NCBI GenBank assembly: GCA_031274845.1
Contig: JAISPN010000209.1
Span: 1-39,037, forward strand
Direction: 5' to 3'
Length of the DNA stretch: 39,037 nt
From: Acidobacteriaceae bacterium
GTDB lineage: Bacteria; Acidobacteriota; Vicinamibacteria; Vicinamibacterales; CAVVIG01
Shown: one piece after another, positions 31,587 through 39,037 of the stretch
How positions within the stretch are numbered: the stretch's first letter is position 1
How the letters are laid out: each line of letters starts with the position of its first letter
Notes under the pieces: model-generated
Databases searched by the model: none
What the model was told of the DNA's origin: nothing
What the model saw: only the letters and a program-made list of their open reading frames with translations
Position numbers and translations under genes: made by a program

Positions 31587-32402
31587 TCAGTTTCGCGCGG
31601 TCACGCGCCGCCAGCGGTCCTTGTCTTCGCACACCGTTCCCTCGTTGCGAAGTTTCTCGAGGTGCGCGCGCACATTTTCCGCGGCGGCCGGTAGCCGCGC
31701 CGGCGACAGTCCATCATAGATGGTTTGCGTGATCTCCGGCACGGTGTCATGCCCGGCGTCGAGCGTCTCTAGCACCTGCCGTTCGCGCTGCACGCGATGC
31801 GCTATTGCCACGCGCACGCTCGCGTCCACATCGGTCACCTCAGCCCCGTGAGCGGGGAGCAGCCGTTCCGCGCCAAGCTGCCTGACGCGATCGAGGGATG
31901 CCAGATACGCCGCAAGGTTGCCGCCGCGTGTCGACGGAATCATCACGCTGGCGCCGGGGACGATGAGATCGGCGGCAAAGATCGTCCGGCTCGGCGCGTG
32001 CCACAAAGCGATGTGATCGGGCGCATGGCCGGGCGTATGCACGACCTGCAGCGTGTCGCCGCCCACGTGTACGAGGTCGCCATCCGCAAGCGGGTACCAG
32101 CGGACCTGCTGCTGGCGGTCGCGCTCTGGCCACGGCATCTTCAGGAATCTGGCTGACGGATACGCGGCCGCGAGCGCTGACGCGCCGCTCACATGATCCG
32201 AGTGCGCGTGCGTGACGACGACCGTTGTCAATTTCGCGTCGTGTTCGGCAAGCGCATCGGCAATGAGCGTCAGGTGCGACGGCGCGCCAACGCCTGCATC
32301 GATGAGCGTTGCCTCCCCATCGGCGATCAGCAGATATGTGTTGTTTCCTCGTCCGGTCATCGGACCGGGATTACCCGCGTTGATGGTGACGATCGTGAAC
32401 AG
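31587..32402 (-). CDS. MBL-fold metallo-hydrolase (LACTB2-like), probable CTG start
   Basis: A metallo-beta-lactamase fold hydrolase with the zinc motif THAHSDHVSG, a second histidine in HTPGHAPDHIALW, the ASP in FAADLIVPG and HGAEV near the end. A winged-helix-like C-terminus follows (TVPEITQTIYDGL). The length is about 271 residues. The first ATG (32360) would cut the N-terminal strand: the frame continues upstream as FTIVTINAGNPGPMTGRGNNTY, and NPGPMTGxGxNTY is typical of the family N-terminus. The only plausible start behind the strong GGAGAGG (32414-32408) is CTG at 32402, 5 nt downstream. Substrate not known. The permease ends 11 nt before. Confidence 0.85.
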   Translation of the reverse strand: MFTIVTINAGNPGPMTGRGNNTYLLIADGEATLIDAGVGAPSHLTLIADALAEHDAKLTTVVVTHAHSDHVSGASALAAAYPSARFLKMPWPERDRQQQVRWYPLADGDLVHVGGDTLQVVHTPGHAPDHIALWHAPSRTIFAADLIVPGASVMIPSTRGGNLAAYLASLDRVRQLGAERLLPAHGAEVTDVDASVRVAIAHRVQRERQVLETLDAGHDTVPEITQTIYDGLSPARLPAAAENVRAHLEKLRNEGTVCEDKDRWRRVTARN

Positions 32403-32413
32403 GATGACCTCTC

Positions 32414-34966
32414 CTACTCGTACTCGAGCGCTTCAACCAGCGTGCCCCGCACCGCAAGCTCCGCTGGCCAAAGCGCGGCGACAAACGCCGCCAGCAGCAG
32501 CGTCGGCACCAGTTCCAGCGCAGTGGCGACGGGAAACTGATAGTCGAACCGCATGCCGGCGACATCGCGATGCACGATCTGAAGAATGTAGTACAGGTTG
32601 ATGGCGCCGAGCGCGAAGCCGAGCACCAACCCGATTGCGCCGATACTCAGCGCTTCCATCCAGATGGTTCGCCGGATCTGTCCGCGCAACCCACCAACGG
32701 CTTGCAGCACACCCAGCTCGCGACGCCGGTCGGTAATCGACACGGTCAGCGTGTTGACGATGCCGAGGATCGCCACCAGCAACGCCACCGCAATCTGCAC
32801 CGTCGTCAAACCGAACCACTGATCGGTGACGCGCAGGATGTACGCCTTCACCTCGCTGTTTGTCAGCACGAACAGTTGGCGCTCTCCGGCGTAGCGTTCA
32901 AGAATCCGCTGCCTGACCTCGGCGCTGCTGGCGGCCGCGTCCACATAGACACGAAACAGGTTGACGGAGTCGTCGTGCCAGTACTCTCTGAACAGCGCGC
33001 GATCCATCAGAATCGCTCCCTGCTGATCGGAGTAGTCGACCACGATGCCAACAATCGGCAAGTGGATCGTGTCGTGCGGCGAGGGAATCTCGATGGTGTC
33101 GCCGAGCGAGAGATGTCTCAACTGCGCGAGGTTGTCCGAGACGATTAGCCCCTCGCCAGCGGCGGCGGTGTTGTACATCGTGCGCGCGTCGCCCGCGACC
33201 GGCGTGCGTCTGGTCGTCTCGGCGATGCTGTTGATGTCGGTCGCGACGATCATCACCGGCGTATCGCGAAACACGATCCGGGCCGAGCGGACCGCCTGCA
33301 CGCGCGCGACACCGGGCACCGCGGCGATCCCGGCGCCCATCTCTTCGGGGAAGCGGAGCGTGCGCGCGACGATGTCCTGTGATGGAGAAACGAAGAGATC
33401 GGGATTGAGCGCCGCGTCGACCCAACCAAGAATCGACGCGTAGCTCGCGCGCGCCATCCCGGCAAACGCGACAACCAGCGCGAGCGACAACATCACGGCG
33501 GCCACGCTTGCGGATGTTCGCCGTGGCGCCTGAATCAAACTATCCGCGGCCAGCGCTCCTTCGACAGGGCTCACAAGCTTGAGCAGCGGCCGAAGCGCGC
33601 GCGAGAGCCAGAGCGACAGCATCGGTCCGAGCAGCAGCGCGACGACAATCGCAAGCGCGTAGCCAACGTAGAACAACACGCGCGAGTCGCCGAACCACAA
33701 ACAGCCGGCCGACACCACGGCCAGCGCACACGCCAGCCCGCCACGCACGCGATTCTCGCTGCCGGTGAGCATCTGATACTTCCCCTTCTGCAACGCCTGC
33801 ACCGGATCGATGCTGGCCGCCTGACGCGCGGGGATGAGCGCCGCAATGACACTCGTCGCGATGCCGACAAGCAGCGCGCCGCCAAGGAGCACCGGGCTCG
33901 CCGCAACCTCGCCGGTGTGCTGGGCGATGCCATAGACGTCGCTGATGAGTCCACCGATGGACGCCGCGATGCCGCGAGCGATGAGCAGTCCGAAGAGCAC
34001 GCCGCCAATCGAGCCGGCGAATCCTGCCAGCACGCTCTCGCCGAGAAACAGCCACTGGATTTGACGCCTGGTCGCGCCAAGCGCGCGGAGGATGCCGACT
34101 TCGGCGCGCCGCTCGGTGACGGCAATCGCAAACGCGTTGTAGATGATGAACATCCCGATGAAGAGCGCGAAGAGGCTCGAAACGCTGATCATGATCTGGT
34201 AGGCCGCGGTCATCGCTTCGAACTGACGGCCACGGCCGGATGGCGCATCAACCTGCAAGCCTGGACCGAGCAACTGGCGCAGTTCGGTGGTTGCCCGATC
34301 GATGCTGACGCCGTCCGCGACGGCAAGATCGATGCGATCGAACGTCCGGCCGCGGCCGAACATCTTCTGCGCCGCGTAGATGTCCATGATCGCCAGATTG
34401 CCGCCGAACGCGCTCGCGAGTCCCGACGCGCGCATGATGCCGCGCACCGTGAACTGACGATCGCCGAGCACGGTGCCGAGCGTGATGTGGCTGTTGACGT
34501 CCAGACCGTTAGCGGTGGCGAACTCGCGCGTGAGGATGATCGAATCGGGCTGCGCGAGAAACACCAGCGGATCGTCGATGACCGCCTCGTCGCCAGAGTC
34601 GAGATCGTAGTCGCGAAGACTCCGGTCGCCGGTCATGTCGGTGCCAAGCACCAGCAGGCTGCCTTGCCCCGAGGGGCGCGTGTCGACGACCGCTTCAATC
34701 ACCGGCACCGCGACGCGCACCACAGGCGAACTCTGGACCTGCTCCAGCACCTCTTCGTTGAAACCGGTTTCACCGGCCGTCACCTGCAGTTCGGTCTTGC
34801 CGGCGATGCGGTCCACGGTCGAGTTGAACGCGAACAACACGCTTTGATTGGCCGCGTGGATGCCGACAAACACCGCCACGCCAAGCACGATGCCGAGCAG
34901 CGTCAAGGCCGTCCGCAGCACGTGTTTGCGGAAGTACGGCCAGCTCAGAAGCCGCAAAAGGATCAC
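32414..34966 (-). CDS. FtsX-like/MacB ABC transporter permease
   Basis: An 850-residue double-FtsX permease with about ten membrane segments. The order is: N-terminal helix (about 17-38), a periplasmic MacB-type domain, FtsX unit 1 (MISVSSLFALFIGMFIIYNAFAI with ALGATRRQIQWLF), middle helices, a second periplasmic domain and FtsX unit 2 (QIAVALLVAILGIVNTLTV and AVGGLRGQIRRTI). Such proteins pair with a cytoplasmic ATPase of the LolD/MacB type and act in lipoprotein, peptide or lipid extraction. No ATPase is in the window. GTG start with a CATAAT box 6 nt upstream. First gene of a unit with the MBL hydrolase and dipeptidase; it diverges from the ThyX-like gene. Confidence 0.93.
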   Translation of the reverse strand: MILLRLLSWPYFRKHVLRTALTLLGIVLGVAVFVGIHAANQSVLFAFNSTVDRIAGKTELQVTAGETGFNEEVLEQVQSSPVVRVAVPVIEAVVDTRPSGQGSLLVLGTDMTGDRSLRDYDLDSGDEAVIDDPLVFLAQPDSIILTREFATANGLDVNSHITLGTVLGDRQFTVRGIMRASGLASAFGGNLAIMDIYAAQKMFGRGRTFDRIDLAVADGVSIDRATTELRQLLGPGLQVDAPSGRGRQFEAMTAAYQIMISVSSLFALFIGMFIIYNAFAIAVTERRAEVGILRALGATRRQIQWLFLGESVLAGFAGSIGGVLFGLLIARGIAASIGGLISDVYGIAQHTGEVAASPVLLGGALLVGIATSVIAALIPARQAASIDPVQALQKGKYQMLTGSENRVRGGLACALAVVSAGCLWFGDSRVLFYVGYALAIVVALLLGPMLSLWLSRALRPLLKLVSPVEGALAADSLIQAPRRTSASVAAVMLSLALVVAFAGMARASYASILGWVDAALNPDLFVSPSQDIVARTLRFPEEMGAGIAAVPGVARVQAVRSARIVFRDTPVMIVATDINSIAETTRRTPVAGDARTMYNTAAAGEGLIVSDNLAQLRHLSLGDTIEIPSPHDTIHLPIVGIVVDYSDQQGAILMDRALFREYWHDDSVNLFRVYVDAAASSAEVRQRILERYAGERQLFVLTNSEVKAYILRVTDQWFGLTTVQIAVALLVAILGIVNTLTVSITDRRRELGVLQAVGGLRGQIRRTIWMEALSIGAIGLVLGFALGAINLYYILQIVHRDVAGMRFDYQFPVATALELVPTLLLAAFVAALWPAELAVRGTLVEALEYE

Positions 34967-34972
34967 GCGTTG

Positions 34973-34989
34973 ATTATGAAGGGTAAAAT
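34973..34989. promoter_or_regulatory. Divergent -10 boxes for the ABC permease and the ThyX-like gene
   Basis: Only 35 nt separate the two GTG codons. On the minus strand CATAAT (34978-34973) ends 6 nt before the permease GTG. On the plus strand TAAAAT (34984-34989) ends 12 nt before the ThyX-like GTG. No Shine-Dalgarno fits either gene. The overlapping footprints make simultaneous use unlikely. Confidence 0.45.
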
Positions 34990-35001
34990 AGCGGAACCGC
35001 C

Positions 35002-36606
35002 GTGCCGCGCCCCATTCAGACAGACGATCAGTTCACGCCGGAAGAAGCACGTTTGCTGGCGCCGTACTTCACAAACACTGATCGACCGGTGTTTGCGTTG
35101 GTGAACCTGCCGGAAACGGTCAAGGGCGCGCTGTTCGCGCGCTACTCGCGGTCGGCGAAATCGTTGCGCCGGCTGTTCCTCGACGAATTTCGCGCCGACA
35201 TCCCGTCAGACGGAGAAGCCGCTGCCGCCGTTGGCACCGCGCGCGCCGACACGCTGTACGCACGCGTCTTCAGCGACTACGGCGACGATTCGGTCGCGCA
35301 GCTTGGCAGCGTCCACATCGCGTGTGAAGGGGTGTCGAACCTCCTCACGAAAGTGCTCGAGTGGGGACGGCTGATGGCGTACCTCGAGCAATCGACGCGC
35401 TACGTGCCCTACACCGCCAAACCGCACGGCCGCTGGAAGTATCACGTGCCGGAAGAAATCGCCGGAACACCGCTCGCCTCCTCCTACATCGACACGCTCG
35501 ATCGCGCGTTCGAGGTGTACGCGCGCTGGATTCCGGTGATGGAAGATCACTTCCGCGCCAAATATCCCAAGAGCGCCGACGACTCGGACGCGGTGTACCG
35601 CTCGGTGATTCGCGCCAAGGCGCTCGATACGCTGCGCGGTCTGCTCCCCGCGGCCACGACATCGAACGTCGGTCTGTTCGGCACCGGTCAGGCGTACGAA
35701 GCGCTACTGCTGCGCATGTTCGCGCACCCGCTCGAAGAGGTGCGCGCGCACGGCACGCTCATCCTCGAAGAGCTGCGCAAGGTGATTCCCGCGTTCATGG
35801 CGCGCGTCGATCATCCGGATCGCGGCGGCCGCTGGGTGCAATATCTGCGCGACACCAGAGAAGCGGTTCACCAGAGCGTCGCCAGGGTCACGCACGGCAT
35901 CACCGCCGAAGCGCACAGCGAGGTGACGCTGACGGAATTCGATCCAGACGGCGAAACGAAAGTTGTCGCGTCGGTGCTCTACGCGGCGTCCGGTTTGTCT
36001 GACGCGCAGTGTCTTCGGATCGCGGAGACCTTATCCACCGGCGAGCGCGTCTCGTTGCTCAACGCCTACGTCGGCGACCGCTCGAACCGGCGTCACAAAC
36101 CGGGCCGCGCGTTCGAGCGCACGAAATACCGCTTCGACGTGCTGGCGGATTACGGCGCCTTCCGCGATCTGCAGCGCCATCGCCTGCTGACGCTCGAATG
36201 GCAACCGCTCTCGCCGGATCATGGCTTCATCGAGCCTGCGGCGATTGAAGAGGCGGGCGCGCTGAACGACTGGCGCGAGGTGATGCGGCGCTCAGCCGCG
36301 TTGCACGCCGAGCTCACGGCCGCCGGATTCAGCGACATCGCGCCGTACGCGGTCGTGATGGCGTATCGCGTCCGGTTCTACATGGACATGAACGCCCGCG
36401 AAGCGATGCACGTCATCGAACTGCGCACCGCGCCGCAGGGACATCCGTCGTACCGCCGCGTGTGTCAGGCGATGCACACGGCAATTTCAGACGTGGCCGG
36501 ACATCACGCGCTGGCCAGAACGATGCAGTTTGCCGATCACTCGGAAGTTGAACTCGAACGCCTGCAGTCGGAACGCGCGCTCGAAAAGAAACGCGCCGGA
36601 CGCTAA
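35002..36606 (+). CDS. Double-length ThyX-like protein (FAD-dependent thymidylate synthase family)
   Basis: ThyX makes dTMP from dUMP with FAD and methylene-tetrahydrofolate; members are usually 220-250 residues. This one has 534, in two ThyX-like halves. Half 1 (about 80-250) has YGDDSVAQLGSVHIACEGVS and keeps EQSTRY (129-134), but has EWGR where RHR is expected, and GQA where NAR is expected. Half 2 (about 300-510) keeps RHR (392-394) and MNAREAMHVIELR (from 463), but lacks the QS-R-Y part (it reads LEWQPLSPDHG). The canonical RHRx7S is not intact in either half. It may build one site from two halves, or have a new role. GTG start, TAAAAT box 12 nt ahead, no Shine-Dalgarno. Convergent with def. 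Confidence 0.8.
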   Translation: MPRPIQTDDQFTPEEARLLAPYFTNTDRPVFALVNLPETVKGALFARYSRSAKSLRRLFLDEFRADIPSDGEAAAAVGTARADTLYARVFSDYGDDSVAQLGSVHIACEGVSNLLTKVLEWGRLMAYLEQSTRYVPYTAKPHGRWKYHVPEEIAGTPLASSYIDTLDRAFEVYARWIPVMEDHFRAKYPKSADDSDAVYRSVIRAKALDTLRGLLPAATTSNVGLFGTGQAYEALLLRMFAHPLEEVRAHGTLILEELRKVIPAFMARVDHPDRGGRWVQYLRDTREAVHQSVARVTHGITAEAHSEVTLTEFDPDGETKVVASVLYAASGLSDAQCLRIAETLSTGERVSLLNAYVGDRSNRRHKPGRAFERTKYRFDVLADYGAFRDLQRHRLLTLEWQPLSPDHGFIEPAAIEEAGALNDWREVMRRSAALHAELTAAGFSDIAPYAVVMAYRVRFYMDMNAREAMHVIELRTAPQGHPSYRRVCQAMHTAISDVAGHHALARTMQFADHSEVELERLQSERALEKKRAGR

Positions 36607-36619
36607 CCTGACGCACAGG

Positions 36620-36640
36620 CTGACGCGCCACGCGCGTCAG
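36620..36640. terminator. Bidirectional hairpin between thyX-like and def genes
   Basis: CTGACGCG and CGCGTCAG form a perfect 8-bp GC-rich stem with a 5-nt loop, between converging genes and overlapping the def stop codon. TCTTCGTCCT follows on the plus strand. The structure suits stopping transcription from both sides, though without a long U-tract. Confidence 0.55.
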
Positions 36641-37170
36641 TCTTCGTCCTCGTCCTTCGCCCAGTAGCGCGAGTACTCTTCGATGAACGTGAGCGTGCCA
36701 AACGACTTCATGCGATCGAAGAAGAGGATGCCGTCCAGATGATCGGCTTCGTGCTGGATGATGCGGGCCGAGAAGTTCGTGGCGCGCAGCTCGATGCGCG
36801 CGCCGTCGCGATCGTAGGCGCGGACCCGGACCTCTTTCGCGCGCGGCACCTTGCCGCGGATGTCCGGAATGCTGAGGCACCCTTCCCAATCCTCAACCCG
36901 GTCTGACCCGACCAGCGAGATCTCGGGATTCACAAGCGCCAGCGGCGTCCGCTCTTCATCGTCGCCATCATTCAGCGCCGCGACGAAGAGCCGCACGCCT
37001 TCATGAACCTGCGGCGCCGCGAGTCCAACGCCGTGATACTCGACCATCGTGTCGATCATGTCGTCGATGAGTTTCTGGACGAGCGGCGATGTGATGTCGC
37101 CGGGCGGAATCGGCTTGGCCTTGGCGCGCAGCACCGGATGCCCCATGCGCGCGACCTTCAGAATGGACAT
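36637..37170 (-). CDS. def: Peptide deformylase
   Basis: Removes the formyl group from the N-terminal methionine of new proteins; an Fe/Zn enzyme in the cytoplasm. All three family motifs are present: GVGLAAPQV, EGCLSIP (metal cysteine) and QHEADHLDG (two metal histidines and the catalytic Glu). The acidic end KDEDED is unusual but short. Starting at ATG 37170 (MSILKVARMGHPVLR) gives 177 residues; a TTG 9 nt upstream is less likely because a TATAAT box is centred just before. The stop codon lies inside a hairpin shared with the convergent ThyX-like gene. def is usually with fmt, which is not here. Confidence 0.96.
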   Translation of the reverse strand: MSILKVARMGHPVLRAKAKPIPPGDITSPLVQKLIDDMIDTMVEYHGVGLAAPQVHEGVRLFVAALNDGDDEERTPLALVNPEISLVGSDRVEDWEGCLSIPDIRGKVPRAKEVRVRAYDRDGARIELRATNFSARIIQHEADHLDGILFFDRMKSFGTLTFIEEYSRYWAKDEDED

Positions 37171-37193
37171 GGCCGTCAATTATACCGGCGGCC
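37171..37193 (-). promoter_or_regulatory. TATAAT box 8 nt before def, inside a GGCCG/CGGCC palindrome
   Basis: A consensus -10 TATAAT (37184-37179) ends 8 nt before the def ATG, so the mRNA is probably leaderless. It is framed by GGCCG and CGGCC five-base arms, which could be an operator or chance. No -35 is evident. Confidence 0.5.
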
Positions 37194-37224
37194 ATGCGTC
37201 ACTCTTGTCGAGGCTCCGCGGTGG

Positions 37225-38673
37225 TTAGTCCGCGAGGCCTTCGGCTTTTCGCTCGGCGGCGGTGATGACGCCTTTCGCGGCGGCGATCTCGGCCTGACGA
37301 TCGCGCGCAATCGTTGGCACCGTGACGAAGCGGGCCACCACGTCGGCGGTGTTGCCGATATTGAGCTTCGTCATCAGAAAGCGGAACCGCTCTTCGAGCG
37401 ACGCTCCGATCGCCGCGCGCCGCGTGGCATCGATGCTCCAGATGCGCTGCTTGAACGGACCGATCGCCTTCTTGCGCGCCTTGTAGATGAACTGCTCTTC
37501 GGTGTCCTTTGGCTTGCGCTCTTCGAGCGCGTGCTCGCGCAGCCACGCGTACATCTCCGCCTTGAGGTCGGCTGGAAACTGCGGGTGCTCGTACACCATG
37601 TTCTGGAAGTCGGTCGCGAGGTGAATTTCGCAAGCGCCCGCGCGCGGGAACGCATCGAACGCTTCCGGCGGCAGCGTCGACGCGCCGTGCTGCACGGCGC
37701 CGCCAAGCCCGTAATCGCGGCGGGAGACGTCCGACAACTCTTGCAATGTCTTCAGATCGATCGCGACATCGGTCCGCACCGACCCGTCGGCGTTGATGAA
37801 TCCGCCGTGCGCCGTGCCGGTCTGCACGCTGATCTTGCTGAGCCCGACAAGCGACGCGCCACGTTCGTGGAGCTTGCGGTTGAACCCTTTCATGTACGCG
37901 TGCAGTTCGTGGACGTCGGAGTTCTTACCGCCCACTTCGCCAATCTCGCCGCCCACCGATACCGTCACGCCTGCCGGCTCGACGCTGCGGACAAACGCCG
38001 CGAAGTCGGCGGCCAGCGTCACGTTTACTTCCTGCTGCTCGTCAAGCGTCGGCTTGTCGAGATCGACCAGCGTCGACGTATCGATGTCGATGTTGTAGAA
38101 GCCCGCCGCGATCTCTTCGTTGATGAGCGCGCGCAGCGTCGCAATCTCCTTGTCGCGCTCGGGACTGTTGTACTTCTTCGCGTTGGTCTGGACGTGATCG
38201 CCCTGAATGAAGAGCGGCCCCTCGAACCCTTCGCGCAAGGCGGCCGCGAACAACGTCGCCGCGTACTCGTGCGGCCGCTGCTCGGTGTAGCCGATTTCCG
38301 ATCGCGCGATCTCGAAGATGAACGCGCCCACCTTCAAGGCTTTCGCCGCGCGGAGCACCGCGCGCGCCGAGTCGTACGACATCGCCCGGATGTTGATCGC
38401 GGGCACGGTAAACCCGCTGACATCGCCGCGTCCCATCGCCATGTACAGCGCGTGAATCGACGCTGGCCTGATACCGCGCGCGCCGGCCAGTTCGCGAATG
38501 ACGAACCGCGCCGTGCCACGCACCTCCGGGGTCGCGCCGAACGACGAGGCCCAGGCCAACCGATCGATCGTCTCCGGGCCAAGAGCTGCTGCTTTGGTAA
38601 TCGAGAGCCGGTCGCCGTCGAGCGTGGCGACGCCCTTGATGCCTTCAACGATGTCCTGAATCGACTCAAACAT
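37225..38673 (-). CDS. Class II fructose-bisphosphate aldolase-like protein, long form
   Basis: A zinc-dependent class II aldolase-type TIM barrel. Visible: PAINIRAMSYDSARAVLRAA (about 91-110), the metal region QGDHVQ (H160), GGEIGEVGGKNS (241-252), a histidine in GTAHGG (H289) and another in AVQHGAS (H329). At 482 residues it is much longer than usual aldolases (about 290-360). An N-terminal extension of about 85 residues precedes the barrel, and a lysine/arginine-rich C-terminal part of about 100 residues (RKKAIGPFKQRIWSI) follows. Metal ligands look intact, so catalysis is likely, but the substrate may not be fructose bisphosphate. AGAGGG lies just before the ATG, 9 nt after the thiI stop. 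Confidence 0.8.
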   Translation of the reverse strand: MFESIQDIVEGIKGVATLDGDRLSITKAAALGPETIDRLAWASSFGATPEVRGTARFVIRELAGARGIRPASIHALYMAMGRGDVSGFTVPAINIRAMSYDSARAVLRAAKALKVGAFIFEIARSEIGYTEQRPHEYAATLFAAALREGFEGPLFIQGDHVQTNAKKYNSPERDKEIATLRALINEEIAAGFYNIDIDTSTLVDLDKPTLDEQQEVNVTLAADFAAFVRSVEPAGVTVSVGGEIGEVGGKNSDVHELHAYMKGFNRKLHERGASLVGLSKISVQTGTAHGGFINADGSVRTDVAIDLKTLQELSDVSRRDYGLGGAVQHGASTLPPEAFDAFPRAGACEIHLATDFQNMVYEHPQFPADLKAEMYAWLREHALEERKPKDTEEQFIYKARKKAIGPFKQRIWSIDATRRAAIGASLEERFRFLMTKLNIGNTADVVARFVTVPTIARDRQAEIAAAKGVITAAERKAEGLAD

Positions 38674-38682
38674 GAGATCCCT

Positions 38683-39037
38683 CTATGTGTATTCTTCTGT
38701 GCCCGGACGAGCCTCTGATTTTAGCATCGGGAATGTAAACTCCTCGATGCTGACGCGCGCCACGGTCGCCTCAACCATCTCGTCGATCGGCAACAACGCT
38801 TCGGCGGCGGCGATGTCGTGACGCGATGCTTTTGTCGCCGGATGTTTCGGCGTGAACAGCGTGCAGCAATCCTGATCCGGAATATTTGAAATCGTCAGCG
38901 TGCCCAGACGCTCCGCCGCAAGCGAGATCTCGTCCTTGTCCATGCCGACGAGCGGACGCAGAATCTCCAACCCCGACGCGTCGGCAATCCGCGTCAGATT
39001 CTCAAGCGTCTGCGACGCGACCTGACCGACCACCTCT
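38683..39037 (-). CDS. thiI: tRNA 4-thiouridine synthase ThiI, C-terminal end (cut by window edge)
   Basis: The frame runs off the right edge. The visible ~117 residues match the end of the ThiI PP-loop (AANH) ATP-pyrophosphatase domain: VVGQVASQTLENL, ILRPLVGMDKDEIS and the DQDCCTLFTPKHPATKA signature. ThiI activates U8 in tRNA for sulfur insertion and in some species supplies sulfur for thiamin. The protein ends soon after, without a C-terminal rhodanese domain, so sulfur transfer must rely on other cysteines or another protein. The long upstream part is outside the window. Confidence 0.93.
   Translation of the reverse strand, partial: EVVGQVASQTLENLTRIADASGLEILRPLVGMDKDEISLAAERLGTLTISNIPDQDCCTLFTPKHPATKASRHDIAAAEALLPIDEMVEATVARVSIEEFTFPMLKSEARPGTEEYT
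38718..38726 (-). promoter_or_regulatory. Extended -10 TGC-TAAAAT within the thiI end, for the aldolase-like gene
   Basis: TGCTAAAAT on the minus strand sits inside the thiI coding end. Transcription from it would give a leader of about 38 nt carrying the AGAGGG ribosome site of the aldolase-like gene. This would be an internal promoter; readthrough from thiI is equally possible. Confidence 0.35.

Noticed and set aside
37003..38718. 571-codon plus-strand open frame opposite def and the aldolase-like gene
   Set aside because: Low-complexity, Arg/Val-rich shadow of the minus-strand genes, which carry intact catalytic motifs.

Overview
The window is high-GC, densely coded bacterial chromosome. 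Genes sit in long same-strand runs with 1-4 nt ATGA/TGATG overlaps, and no gene-free stretch exceeds about 230 bases. I see no rRNA, tRNA, CRISPR array, transposase or phage gene. The gene content suggests a diderm member of Acidobacteriota, perhaps Vicinamibacteria: a dcw cluster with a meso-DAP type MurE and a PASTA-tailed FtsI, a DUF1684 lipoprotein, a fused 2-oxoacid dehydrogenase E1 and a long aldolase-like protein. This placement is inferred from gene content and protein style and was not tested.

Region 1 (1-11000, minus strand) is a division and cell wall operon read mraZ-rsmH-ftsL-ftsI-murE-mraY-murD-ftsW-murG-murC, running off the left edge. A near-consensus sigma70 promoter and three TGG boxes at 10-bp spacing (a MraZ operator) precede mraZ. 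murF is absent from its usual place between murE and mraY. A 123-bp element with 29-bp inverted ends lies between murD and ftsW.

Region 2 (11100-17700, plus strand) starts with a five-gene glycan cassette: two family-2 glycosyltransferases, two NAD-dependent sugar epimerases/dehydratases and a DegT-type sugar aminotransferase. One of the sugar enzymes lacks the usual catalytic tyrosine. Next come a secreted STN-like protein with a Pro/Ala tail, a YqeY protein and a rhomboid protease.

Region 3 (17700-27000): a minus-strand cupin gene diverges from a plus-strand catabolic operon. The operon holds a fused alpha/beta E1, a FadN-type bifunctional beta-oxidation enzyme, two alpha/beta hydrolases, a thiolase and an acyl-CoA dehydrogenase. 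Together these fit degradation of branched-chain keto acids and fatty acids to acetyl- or propionyl-CoA.

Region 4 (27000-35000): a protein with two AraC-type DNA-binding domains lies downstream (in its own direction) of an AT-rich region with 21-bp-spaced direct repeats. Then come a DUF1684 lipoprotein with a HAD phosphatase (plus), and an ABC permease, a metallo-beta-lactamase-fold hydrolase and an M20 dipeptidase (minus).

Region 5 (35000-39037): a double-length ThyX-like protein (plus) converges on peptide deformylase. A class II aldolase-like enzyme and the C-terminal end of ThiI are also on the minus strand.

Two patterns cut across the window. First, genes that start transcription units often have a -10-like box only 6-12 nt before the start codon and no Shine-Dalgarno, which suggests leaderless mRNAs. 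Second, two proteins (ThyX-like and AraC-like) are internal duplications whose halves have diverged.
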